Positions 16,369 to 23,617 of a stretch of DNA of 33,825 nt are shown one piece after another. Source of the DNA: Phycisphaerae bacterium (GTDB taxonomy: Bacteria; Planctomycetota; Phycisphaerae; Sedimentisphaerales; Anaerobacaceae); the NCBI GenBank assembly GCA_030619925.1, contig JAUXAL010000047.1, positions 1 to 33,825 of the forward strand. Direction: 5' to 3'. The translations under genes and the position numbers were made by a program. Position 1 is the first letter of the stretch; each line of letters starts with the position of its first letter. Under the pieces are notes generated by a model, which saw nothing but the letters and a program-made list of their open reading frames with translations, searched no databases and had not been told where the DNA came from.

Positions 16369-17247
16369 ATGACAGGAGAAATCGGCCTTGTTGGTCTTGG
16401 CCTTGTCGGGGCGGCGATAGCTGAGCGGCTGCTTGCCGGCGAGTTTGACGTTGTCGGCTTCGATATCGACGCGGCAAAGCACGACAACCTCAAAGAGCTG
16501 GGTGGAAAAGCCCGCAGCAGGCCGGCAGAGGTCGCCCAGGAAGTCGATTGCGTTGTCCTTTCCCTTCCGGACACTGAGGTCGTCCGGCAGGTTGTCGAAG
16601 GCCCCGGCGGTATTCTGCAGGCAAAAACGCCCCCGACATATATCATCGATACTACCACGGGCGACCCGGAAGAGACAATGGCGCTGGCACAACGACTGGT
16701 AGAACGCGGCATCTATTTCCTGGACGCGACCATCTCCGGTTCCAGCCAGCAGGTCAGGGACAAAAAGGCGGTCTTTATGGTCGGCGGTGACAAAGCAGCT
16801 TTCGAGACGTGCATGGATGTTTTCGAGACGCTTGCCGAGAAGGTATTTTATCTGGGGCCGTCTGGAAACGGCTCCAAGGCCAAGCTCGCCAGCAATCTTA
16901 TTCTCGGATTGAACCGCCTTGCTCTGGCCGAGGGACTTGTCTTCGCCGGCAAACTGGGCCTCGAGCCGGGGGCCTTCCTTGAACTGCTCAAAGTTACACC
17001 TGCTTATTCAGCCATCATGGACACCAAAGGCAAAAAGATGCTGAACGGCGACTTCACACCCCAGGCCAGGCTTCGCCAGCATCATAAGGACGTTTCGATT
17101 ATCCTGAAATACGCAGAAAAAACCGGGCAGAAACTGCCGTTGTCGATGGTGCACCTGGACGTGCTGGAAAAGGCGATCGCAGCAGGCGAAGGAGATTTGG
17201 ACAACTCGGCGGTTATTCGCGAGATTAAACGCAGAAAAATTCTCTAA
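16369..17247 (+). CDS. Beta-hydroxyacid dehydrogenase (HIBADH / 6-PGDH-like)
   Basis: 292 aa from ATG 16369 (AAAGG 9 nt upstream; an earlier in-frame ATG at 16351 lacks a site). The Rossmann motif is IGLVGLGLVGAAIA. IDTTTGDPEETM, LDATISGSSQQV (the substrate-binding SGS element) and SGNGSKAKLASN, with the catalytic Lys near residue 170, identify the family. Members reduce or oxidise 3-hydroxyisobutyrate, tartronate semialdehyde, sulfolactaldehyde-type or succinic semialdehyde substrates. The cluster suggests a sugar-acid branch, but this is inference. The last codons (IL stop) use the TCTCTAACGGGG end of a MITE-like repeat as the stop. Confidence 0.92.
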   Translation: MTGEIGLVGLGLVGAAIAERLLAGEFDVVGFDIDAAKHDNLKELGGKARSRPAEVAQEVDCVVLSLPDTEVVRQVVEGPGGILQAKTPPTYIIDTTTGDPEETMALAQRLVERGIYFLDATISGSSQQVRDKKAVFMVGGDKAAFETCMDVFETLAEKVFYLGPSGNGSKAKLASNLILGLNRLALAEGLVFAGKLGLEPGAFLELLKVTPAYSAIMDTKGKKMLNGDFTPQARLRQHHKDVSIILKYAEKTGQKLPLSMVHLDVLEKAIAAGEGDLDNSAVIREIKRRKIL

Positions 17248-17255
17248 CGGGGTTG
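17236..17255 (+). repeat. Single end of the CCCCGTTAGAGA element family
   Basis: TTCTCTAACGGGGTTGACA matches the right end of element B. No partner end is seen nearby. The TAA stop of the upstream dehydrogenase lies inside this repeat. Confidence 0.7.
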
Positions 17256-17311
17256 ACACAGCCCCGGAACTGGGCAACAATATGGCCGATTTGCCTCGTT
17301 TCACAATTTCG

Positions 17312-17390
17312 CGTAGGGGCAACCCTTCGTGGTTGCCCTGAGGGCAGTCCACAGGACGCCTTACGGCGGCACATGGGCCTGCCTCTACGG
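17312..17390. repeat. GTAGGGGCAAC-type intergenic palindrome element
   Basis: The ends CGTAGGGGCA and TGCCTCTACG are nearly inverted. The core has the hairpin GGCAACC-CTTCGT-GGTTGCC and a GGCAGTCC/GGACGCC region. It is noncoding and occupies most of the gap before the transporter gene. Confidence 0.55.
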
Positions 17391-17448
17391 GTATTCGCCT
17401 TCGGCGGGCGAGGATTTTCAGTTCGAACGGACATAGGAGAACAAGATT

Positions 17449-19260
17449 ATGGCGCCAAACGAAACAGAACAAGGCTCGATGGCCCCTCCGGCAGGCCAGG
17501 AGCAACAAGTGATGCACATGAACCCGCACATCGAAAAGGACCGTCAATTGATAATAAGTTCCAGGGAAAAGGGGCGGGGGGCTCTTCTTAAGGCATTTGT
17601 GAAGTTATCGGGACCCGGTTGGCTTCAAAGCGGCATTACCTTGGGCGGCGGCTCGCTGTCTTCGAGCCTTTACCTGGGCGTGTTAGTGGGCTTTAGCTTT
17701 ATGTGGCTCCAGCCGTTGGCGATGATATTAGGTATTATTATGATGAGCGCCATCGCATACGTGACACTCTCCACCGGTGAGAGGCCGTTGCATGCGATTA
17801 ACACACATGTTAATCCTGTGCTCGGCTGGGGCTGGCTGATTGCCTCGATGATGGCTAATCTCGTCTGGTCACTGCCTCAGTTCGCCCTCGGTACCGCCGC
17901 ACTGCGACAGAACATCCTGCCCGAAATCCTCGGGCCGTTAGCCATGCCGGAAATACCCAGTAAAATGATCGCCGGTACCGTCTTTCTGGCAATCTGCTTG
18001 ACTTTTACCATGACCTACAGCGCCGGCGGCAGAGGCGTCAAGCTCTTCGAAATACTGGTTAAATCAATCGTCAGTATGATAGTACTTTGCTTCCTCGGCG
18101 TTGTCATCAAGCTCAGCATCGAAGGAAAGATTCTCTGGAGCCAGATCCTCAGCGGCATGATCCCCGACCTGAGTCTGTTCGTCAAACCGACCGACATAAT
18201 AATGCCTCACATACAAAAGGTGGCGGAACAGTTCCAGTCTTTCTGGACCAACATGATTGTGGGCCAGCAGCGTGATGTTATGATAAGCGCCGCGGCAACG
18301 GCTGTTGGTATCAATATGACTTTTCTGCTTCCGTACTCGATGCTCCGTAAAGGCTGGGACAAATACTTCCGCGGTCTTGCCATCTTTGATTTGTCAACCG
18401 GATTGTTCATTCCCTTTATCCTGGCGACCGGCTGCGTCGTCATCGCTTCGAGCAGCCAGTTCCATGGTCAGCCGGCAGTGGGTTTCGTCGGCGAGACACC
18501 CGAAGCCCAGATTACAGAGGCGGCACCGAAGAATCTTATCAAGCCCTGGAATGGTCTGATGGAAAAGCGACTGAAAGCTGAGGTTGGGGAAGCCGAATTT
18601 AACAGGCGGTTGGTCGCGGCGGTTCCGGTCGAGGGATTGACAGAGAAGGAAATCGAACAGAAGAAAATGCGGTGGTTTCAGAGTACCATGGACTACGCCG
18701 ACAAAAAGATGGGGGCGATGCTGGTCAAACGCGACGCCTTCAACCTGGCTGATACACTGGCGCCGCTGACAGGTCCTGTTATTGCCCAGTACGTATTCGG
18801 CTTAGGCGTTATTGGGATGGCGATGAGCGCCGCGACAATGCTTATGACAATCAACGGTCTGTGTCTCTGTGAGTTATTGGGCAGGCCGCCGAGGGGCTGG
18901 ACCCAGAAAATCGGAAGCCTGATGGTCTCGGTCGGAGCGCTCGGACCGTTCTTCTGGAAAGATGCCGCACCATATCTGGCGATACCGACGTCCGTCTTTG
19001 CAATGGTGCTGCTGCCCATCGCATACTTCGCATTCTTCCTGCTCATGAACCAGAAGAGTTTCCTTGGCGAGAATATGCCTATCGGGGCCAAACGCATCCT
19101 CTGGAATGTCCTTATGGCACTGGCGGCCGGTGCCGCATCATTCGGAAGCGTCTGGAGCCTCTGGTCGAAGCTGCAGTGGAAAGGAATCGGGATACTCGTC
19201 GGCTTTATCGTTCTTTGCATTGTCGTGCATTTCGTCCGCCAAAAGCCCAAGACAGCATGA
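17449..19260 (+). CDS. Nramp-fold membrane transporter without the DPGN metal motif
   Basis: 603 aa, about 11-12 membrane helices. The opening KLSGPGWLQSGITLGGGSLSSSLYLG aligns in style with helix 1 of Nramp proteins (GPGFLVA...DPGN), but GGGS takes the place of DPGN near residues 66-69. Helix 6, usually MPH-containing, reads GINMTFLLPYSML. The metal-binding pair is therefore absent and a divalent-metal role is doubtful, although annotation pipelines may use that name. A long soluble insertion (about 345-430) lies between helices. AGGAG precedes the ATG by 9 nt. Its stop overlaps the next start (ATGA), which implies co-translation with the URO-D-fold protein. A small organic substrate is an inference. 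Confidence 0.78.
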   Translation: MAPNETEQGSMAPPAGQEQQVMHMNPHIEKDRQLIISSREKGRGALLKAFVKLSGPGWLQSGITLGGGSLSSSLYLGVLVGFSFMWLQPLAMILGIIMMSAIAYVTLSTGERPLHAINTHVNPVLGWGWLIASMMANLVWSLPQFALGTAALRQNILPEILGPLAMPEIPSKMIAGTVFLAICLTFTMTYSAGGRGVKLFEILVKSIVSMIVLCFLGVVIKLSIEGKILWSQILSGMIPDLSLFVKPTDIIMPHIQKVAEQFQSFWTNMIVGQQRDVMISAAATAVGINMTFLLPYSMLRKGWDKYFRGLAIFDLSTGLFIPFILATGCVVIASSSQFHGQPAVGFVGETPEAQITEAAPKNLIKPWNGLMEKRLKAEVGEAEFNRRLVAAVPVEGLTEKEIEQKKMRWFQSTMDYADKKMGAMLVKRDAFNLADTLAPLTGPVIAQYVFGLGVIGMAMSAATMLMTINGLCLCELLGRPPRGWTQKIGSLMVSVGALGPFFWKDAAPYLAIPTSVFAMVLLPIAYFAFFLLMNQKSFLGENMPIGAKRILWNVLMALAAGAASFGSVWSLWSKLQWKGIGILVGFIVLCIVVHFVRQKPKTA

Positions 19261-20309
19261 GACACGAGCAATGGGACAAGCTGTTGGCTGTAATCAACGG
19301 CGAAGTGGTTGAGCCGCTGCCGGTGGGATTCATCATCGACAGCCCCTGGCTTCCGGGCTGGGCGGGAATGTCAACCCTCGATTATTTTTCCAGCGAGCAG
19401 ATGTGGTTCGAGGCCAACCTAAAGGCCGTCAGACGGTTCCCCGAAATCATGTTCCTGCCCGGCTTCTGGGCCGAATTTGGTATGTGCACGGAGCCGTCCG
19501 CTTTCGGCGCCAAATGCCGCTGGCACGAAAACGAATTGCCCTACGCAGAGAAGAACATCACAGATATTGAGGACGTTGATTCGGTCTCCAAGCCAAATCC
19601 AAAAACGGACGGCTTACTGCCGTTTGTCCTCAATCGGCTAAAGCATTACCAGGGCCAAATCGAGCAGGCAGGCCACGTTATTAAGTTCGCAGTGTCCCGC
19701 GGGCCGTTGAATGTGGCTTCGTTTCTTATGGGCAGCACGGAGTTCCTTATGGCCATCCGGACCAACGCCGACCAAATACGCAAGCTGCTCGGAATTGTGA
19801 CGGATTTCATTATCGACTGGCTCGACCTTCAGGCCCGGACCTTTCCTTCTATCGATGGTATATTCATTCTCGATGACATTGTAGGCTTCTTAGGTGAGGA
19901 AGATTTCAAAGAAGCAGCACTGCCATATCTGGCGCGCATTTTCCAATCGCTCCAGACGAGCGTGAAATTCTTCCACAACGATGCCGCCGGTCTGGTATGC
20001 GCGCCGTATCTTGCTCAAATCGGCGTGAATCTGTTCAACTTCAGTTATCAGCACATGCTCTCGGAGATGAAGGAGCTGACGGGAAACACCGTTACTTTGC
20101 TCGGCAACATCCCCACACGGGACGTCCTTGCAGCCGGGACGCCTGAAGATGTGCGCAACAGTGTAAAAGCGGCACTCGATTCAGTGGCGGACAAGAGCCG
20201 GATTATTCTGTCCTGCGGCGGGGGCATGCCTCCCGACGTTCCCACAGAGAACATCGAAGCCTTTCTGTCAGCGAGAAAAACCATCCCCAATCCACCTGCG
20301 GTGGATTGA
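19257..20309 (+). CDS. Uroporphyrinogen decarboxylase (URO-D) family protein
   Basis: 350 aa from ATG 19257, overlapping the transporter stop by 4 bp. The URO-D/MtaA TIM-barrel pattern is seen in MRHEQWDKLLAVINGE, DIEDVDSVSKPNP, FIIDWLDLQ, DDIVGFLGEEDF, FFHNDAAG (about residue 238) and SCGGGMPPDVPTENI (about residue 320). In methylcobamide:CoM methyltransferases zinc is held by HxC and a distal Cys; here the first motif is HND (no Cys) while the distal Cys remains. True HemE catalytic motifs are absent, so it is not a heme enzyme. A methyl- or cobamide-linked role is possible but unproven. The last residues (TIPNPPAVD) and the stop are encoded by a REP-like element. Confidence 0.85.
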   Translation: MRHEQWDKLLAVINGEVVEPLPVGFIIDSPWLPGWAGMSTLDYFSSEQMWFEANLKAVRRFPEIMFLPGFWAEFGMCTEPSAFGAKCRWHENELPYAEKNITDIEDVDSVSKPNPKTDGLLPFVLNRLKHYQGQIEQAGHVIKFAVSRGPLNVASFLMGSTEFLMAIRTNADQIRKLLGIVTDFIIDWLDLQARTFPSIDGIFILDDIVGFLGEEDFKEAALPYLARIFQSLQTSVKFFHNDAAGLVCAPYLAQIGVNLFNFSYQHMLSEMKELTGNTVTLLGNIPTRDVLAAGTPEDVRNSVKAALDSVADKSRIILSCGGGMPPDVPTENIEAFLSARKTIPNPPAVD

Positions 20310-20322
20310 GGCTGCCACCCAA
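20282..20322 (+). repeat. CATCCCCAA...TTGAGGCTGCCACC element, copy 1
   Basis: It starts with CCATCCCCAA, has the core TCCACC-TGC-GGTGGA, and ends TTGAGGCTGCCACCC. It overlaps the 3' end of the URO-D gene and supplies its stop codon. Confidence 0.75.
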
Positions 20323-20371
20323 AAGTGCAAAACTAAAAACTCAAAACTAAAAACTAAACGCTGGCAGCCTC

Positions 20372-20417
20372 AAGCGCAGGACTGCCGCGAAGCGGAGTCC
20401 AAGCTTGGGGATGGCCA
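20372..20417 (-). repeat. CATCCCCAA...TTGAGGCTGCCACC element, copy 2
   Basis: An inverted copy relative to 20282-20322 (GGCAGCCTCAAG ... CTTGGGGATGG), separated from it by about 50 bp of AAAACTAAAAACTC words. Its internal palindrome is GACT-GCC-GCGAAGCG-type and differs from copy 1. Confidence 0.7.
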
Positions 20418-20522
20418 TGCCGCGTTTTACGCAGGGTCTTTACTTCAAGCTCTTACGACCAAACAACCGATAAAAATATTAGTACCACAATGTAAATTTA
20501 CAAGATTATAAGGATTTTCGGC

Positions 20523-20594
20523 TTGACTATTTCGCTCAGTTAACAGTAAAATAAAGGTAAGAGATTGACTTAAGCAAATTTCGGATTTCATACT
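20523..20594 (+). promoter_or_regulatory. Two tandem promoter candidates for the glycine-zipper gene
   Basis: First: TTGACT (20523-20528), 18 bp, TAAAAT (20547-20552). Second: TTGACT (20565-20570), 18 bp, CATACT (20589-20594). The second would start transcription near 20601, just ahead of the ribosome site. Confidence 0.5.
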
Positions 20595-20625
20595 TTGTAG
20601 AGAGAAAAGATGATGGAGGTGTAAA

Positions 20626-20853
20626 ATGGTCAAAAGATTGGTAATAATTTTGATAGTAGTTGCAGTGGGCCTGGGTTTGCTGTGTGCCGCCGGCTGTGAG
20701 AGCGACGCTCAAACCGGTGCTCTTGTTGGCACAGCGATTGGCGCCGGTGCCGGTCAGGCGATAGGCGGTGATACGGAATCAACCTTGATTGGAGCCGGGA
20801 TAGGCGCCGTCGGCGGCTATATAATAGGCAACGAACAAGACAAGAAGAAATAA
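20626..20853 (+). CDS. Small glycine-zipper lipoprotein
   Basis: 75 aa. The signal sequence (IILIVVAVGLGLLCAAGC) ends in a lipobox with Cys at about residue 23. The mature part is almost only glycine-zipper: TGALVGTAIGAGAGQAIGG and TLIGAGIGAVGGYIIGN, then a charged tail (EQDKKK). This is the glycine-zipper 2TM / YMGG-like type of small envelope lipoprotein, often linked to outer-membrane integrity or oligomer insertion. The ribosome site GGAGGTGTAAA is strong. It stands alone between a promoter and a terminator. Confidence 0.85.
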   Translation: MVKRLVIILIVVAVGLGLLCAAGCESDAQTGALVGTAIGAGAGQAIGGDTESTLIGAGIGAVGGYIIGNEQDKKK

Positions 20854-20889
20854 CGGGCCCGAACACACAATTAGCCAGACTCACGAAAT

Positions 20890-20931
20890 AAATAAAGGGC
20901 AAGCGCTTTTTTGCACTCACCCTTTATAAGA
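20890..20931 (+). terminator. Rho-independent terminator after the glycine-zipper gene
   Basis: The arms AAAGGGCAAGCGC and GCACTCACCCTTT, with a TTTTTT loop, form an imperfect stem with two to three mismatches. It lies about 40 bp after the stop and faces the end of the leftward operon. Confidence 0.5.
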
Positions 20932-21110
20932 AGCCTAATTTCTGCCCGACCGTACAAATTCAGCAAGCTTGGCTATTGTCTGGTAAATCTACTCGGCACG
21001 CTCTCGCATATCTTCTGTTTACGCAATTTCCGCCGCTCCAGCCCACTTACTGCAACAAAAGCCTTGAATAGGCACGGCTTTATAACAAGCAAACTGTCCA
21101 AAAACAATCG

Positions 21111-22508
21111 CTATTTATCGAACGGCAGCTTCACTCCTCCTTCCTTAGTTCTAATAACATCCGGCTTCATTCCCACGTCATAAGCTTTTTTCCCCTTTTT
21201 GACACGACAAACGAGTCCTTTGGAAACTTTTGACAAATCGCCTGTAAGTACTTTGGCAAATGACATCGTTTCTGTCACCTTTTGAACTTCTATGGTGGCA
21301 ACACGACTTTCAACCCTTCCGAGTAACTCTTTGGTATCAGCATCAAAGACTTCCTTGCCCTTGGTGAAGACGTCGAGTAGCATGCCCTTTTTCATTCTCT
21401 TGCCGCCCTGATTCAGGATTATCTGGCCGTCCTGCTGCACTGCGGCGATCGTGATAGCATACACACGGTCAATAATTGCTTCGATCACGTCGTTCACAAC
21501 GACCGAGATGAAAGCGTCTCGTACCTGTGCCGGGTCCCATTCGGCAGGGTCCCACTCGTCAGCAAGCTCTCTGACTTTTTCATTCTCAAGGTATTTTTGA
21601 GTAGCTGACGCCAAGACGATCTGCTTTGTGGAGCTGTCAACAAGCCGATAATTGAAGTGTAATCTTGCCTTGAATTCGGTTGTGGTGTAATCGGCGACCT
21701 TCAGGTACTTATCAATTCTCTCGATTTTAGCCTGGGATATGGTCCCTATGAGCAAATAATCAGCTCCAAGAGTTTCAGCGAGCTTGGCTTGTTCTCCAAG
21801 AGGAGCATCAAAGGAAAGGAGCATTTTCTCTTCTGCGGCAAAGCTGCTGATGCTTTCTCGGTCGAGGACAGCGAATTTGTTAGTCTCAGTCAGTCCCACA
21901 GCAAGTCGCTGAGAGAACAGTGCGGAAAGCGCGTCACCAGATATTGTGAGGTTCAAGAAGCGGTAATTTTTCTCCGATGTTTTTACAGGCATTAAGGCGA
22001 CCTTGACTCTTTTAGTCTGGCCTCGTTCAGGATAATCGTAAACGGCCACTTGGAGTCTCACCTGATAGGTGTCTTGGTCAATCTGCTTTTCCTCGAGAAC
22101 ATCGTAGGTTTTTACGAGGCCGCCGATTTCGGTCGTGTATGCAGTGCCTTCTGTGGCAACACCCACAGAATCGAATTCGATTCTCCTTTGGCCAGGCTCT
22201 CCGGCACTTATTCCAGCGCCTGCACCGCGGAAGACAAAATCGTAGGTGCCGGAATCGACTTTGACCCCTCTTACCTGCTCGACTGCTCTATAGAGAGCGT
22301 TTTTTATGGCTTCGCCTCTGTCACGGCCATATCCGATGACTTCTCGGATAACAACGTTGTTTCTTTTAGTCCGCAAAAGGCCGCTGGGGGGGTCATGTTC
22401 GCTGCTCGCATTGCCGACGGGATTACGCGCTGCTGGCGGCGGAACTTCAGCTGCTACAACTGCGGTGGCCAGCAGGCACATCATGAATATGCTCGTTGTT
22501 CTTTTCAT
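21111..22508 (-). CDS. CsgG/FlgT-like envelope assembly protein
   Basis: 465 aa. A signal peptide (MKRTTSIFMMCLLATAVVAAE) has no lipobox Cys. The first domain (about 50-165) has REVIGYGRDRGEAIKNALYRAVEQVRG, the AEGxGxxxxxAxxxAxxxAVxQVxG pattern of FlgT N-domains. The middle (about 170-330) is CsgG/LpoB-like (VKVALMPVKTSE, SQRLAVGLTETNKFAVLDRE, LAETLGADYLLIGTI, RLVDSSTKQIV). The C-terminal part (about 365-440) resembles the FlgT C-domain (IILNQGGKRMKKGMLLDVFTKGKEVFDADTKELLG). A role in outer-membrane secretion or a periplasmic ring is inferred. AAAGGG lies 7 nt before the ATG. It is the last gene of the four-gene operon. Confidence 0.75.
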   Translation of the reverse strand: MKRTTSIFMMCLLATAVVAAEVPPPAARNPVGNASSEHDPPSGLLRTKRNNVVIREVIGYGRDRGEAIKNALYRAVEQVRGVKVDSGTYDFVFRGAGAGISAGEPGQRRIEFDSVGVATEGTAYTTEIGGLVKTYDVLEEKQIDQDTYQVRLQVAVYDYPERGQTKRVKVALMPVKTSEKNYRFLNLTISGDALSALFSQRLAVGLTETNKFAVLDRESISSFAAEEKMLLSFDAPLGEQAKLAETLGADYLLIGTISQAKIERIDKYLKVADYTTTEFKARLHFNYRLVDSSTKQIVLASATQKYLENEKVRELADEWDPAEWDPAQVRDAFISVVVNDVIEAIIDRVYAITIAAVQQDGQIILNQGGKRMKKGMLLDVFTKGKEVFDADTKELLGRVESRVATIEVQKVTETMSFAKVLTGDLSKVSKGLVCRVKKGKKAYDVGMKPDVIRTKEGGVKLPFDK

Positions 22509-22545
22509 CTTTGTACCCTTTGAAAAAGCTAACTGTTAAATTCTT

Positions 22546-23148
22546 TTACCACGCAACAGATCTATTGCTGCCTCTTTTGCCGACAATCACCTCATCCTGC
22601 CAATATCTTAGTCCGCTTTTAACATCGGACAGTTTCAGCTGGAAGTAGTACTCAACCTGCTGGCGGTTTCGACCATATCGGACATTCTTCTGAAAAATTT
22701 TACCGGAGATGCTCAGCTCTGGTGCAATGAGGGTTCGCCTTTCAGGCACCGTGTTTGGGTCAAACTCTTCAGCGTCTCTGAGCTCCCTAGACTCATGGAC
22801 CAGCTTGTCGGCACCAGCACCGACTGCCGATGTCATAACTGCTTGTCCGCTGTTTAACAGCCCCGTCTCGATCTTTGCCATTAGCTGGTCGGTGTCGATT
22901 CTCTGCATTGTATCGTTTACGATTCGGCCGGTGGCCACTACATATCTGCCGCCACCTTGTTTTTTGAGGGCACCTGAACCAAGCATTGACTGGATCAGTT
23001 CACTTGCGGCGCGATCGAAGTCCCTGTAATCCAGACCCATAACAGGCTTTCCCTCATCGTGCACAATATCGATGTTCTCTGTTTCCGGCACACAACCCGC
23101 TGCTAAAAAACTGCTTACCATTATAAGATGTAACATTGTTCGCTTCAT
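22546..23148 (-). CDS. LpoB-like lipoprotein
   Basis: 200 aa with a lipoprotein signal (MLHLIMVSSFLAAGC, Cys about 19). The fold signature is that of penicillin-binding-protein activator LpoB: GLDYRDFDRAASELIQSML, RYVVATGRIVNDTMQRIDTDQLMAKIETGLLNSG, PELSISGKIFQKNVRYGRNRQQVEYYFQLKLSDVKSGLRYW. In enterobacteria LpoB activates PBP1b from the outer membrane; here the partner is unknown. Its start lies 3 bp after the YcfL-like stop, and the ribosome site GGGAG overlaps that gene's end, so the pair is translationally linked. Confidence 0.88.
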   Translation of the reverse strand: MKRTMLHLIMVSSFLAAGCVPETENIDIVHDEGKPVMGLDYRDFDRAASELIQSMLGSGALKKQGGGRYVVATGRIVNDTMQRIDTDQLMAKIETGLLNSGQAVMTSAVGAGADKLVHESRELRDAEEFDPNTVPERRTLIAPELSISGKIFQKNVRYGRNRQQVEYYFQLKLSDVKSGLRYWQDEVIVGKRGSNRSVAW

Positions 23149-23151
23149 AAT

Positions 23152-23586
23152 TTACTCCCACTTTCTTGTATCCATTCTGAAATTTACAGCTTTCGGTGTC
23201 GGCGCAACAACCTTAAGACTAAACGGAGATTTACCCATCGCTGACGCCGGCAGCCAGACACTTGTTTTGCTTTCAATCAATAACCCATCTTCATCAAGCC
23301 ACTCCACTCTGTATCTGAATCGCTTGGTTTGGTATGAACGGTTGTATCCGTTAACATGAAGCTCAAGAAATCCAGCATCGTTTCTTCTCGTAAGGGCCTG
23401 CGTGATTTCAATACCTTCCCCGATCAATGCACTAAAGGCATGGACTACCGGCCGAATTACGATATTGTCGACAAGAGAGTCGCTTCTTACCTCTTCCCTC
23501 AGGTGAATTCTTGAATCATGCTGTTCAAAACACCCTGTAATCACAACCGCCATAATAAAAAGCAATATGTTGGTAATCGTTTTCAT
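23152..23586 (-). CDS. YcfL-like (DUF1425) lipoprotein
   Basis: 144 aa with a lipoprotein signal (LLFIMAVVITGC, Cys about 19). The C-terminal half is an Ig-like beta fold with the YcfL/DUF1425 pattern (FLELHVNGYNRSYQTKRFRYRVEWLDEDGLLI, FSLKVVAPTPKAVNFRM). In E. coli ycfL lies next to lpoB, and the order is kept here. Its molecular role is unknown. GAGGG lies 7 nt upstream of the ATG. Confidence 0.85.
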   Translation of the reverse strand: MKTITNILLFIMAVVITGCFEQHDSRIHLREEVRSDSLVDNIVIRPVVHAFSALIGEGIEITQALTRRNDAGFLELHVNGYNRSYQTKRFRYRVEWLDEDGLLIESKTSVWLPASAMGKSPFSLKVVAPTPKAVNFRMDTRKWE

Positions 23587-23617
23587 TTTATTACCCTCTT
23601 TAACAAAAAATATTGAC

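Noticed and set aside
15626-16477. 283-aa minus-strand frame opposite the symporter
   Set aside because: Very Arg/His/Gln-rich translation, no start signal, fully antisense to the SSS symporter.
17449-19260. Genuine Mn/Fe Nramp transporter
   Set aside because: DPGN in helix 1 and MPH in helix 6 are both absent, so the usual metal ligands are lacking.
19257-20309. HemE (true uroporphyrinogen decarboxylase)
   Set aside because: The HemE N-terminal catalytic motif with its Arg/Asp residues is missing, and the neighbours are catabolic, not heme genes.
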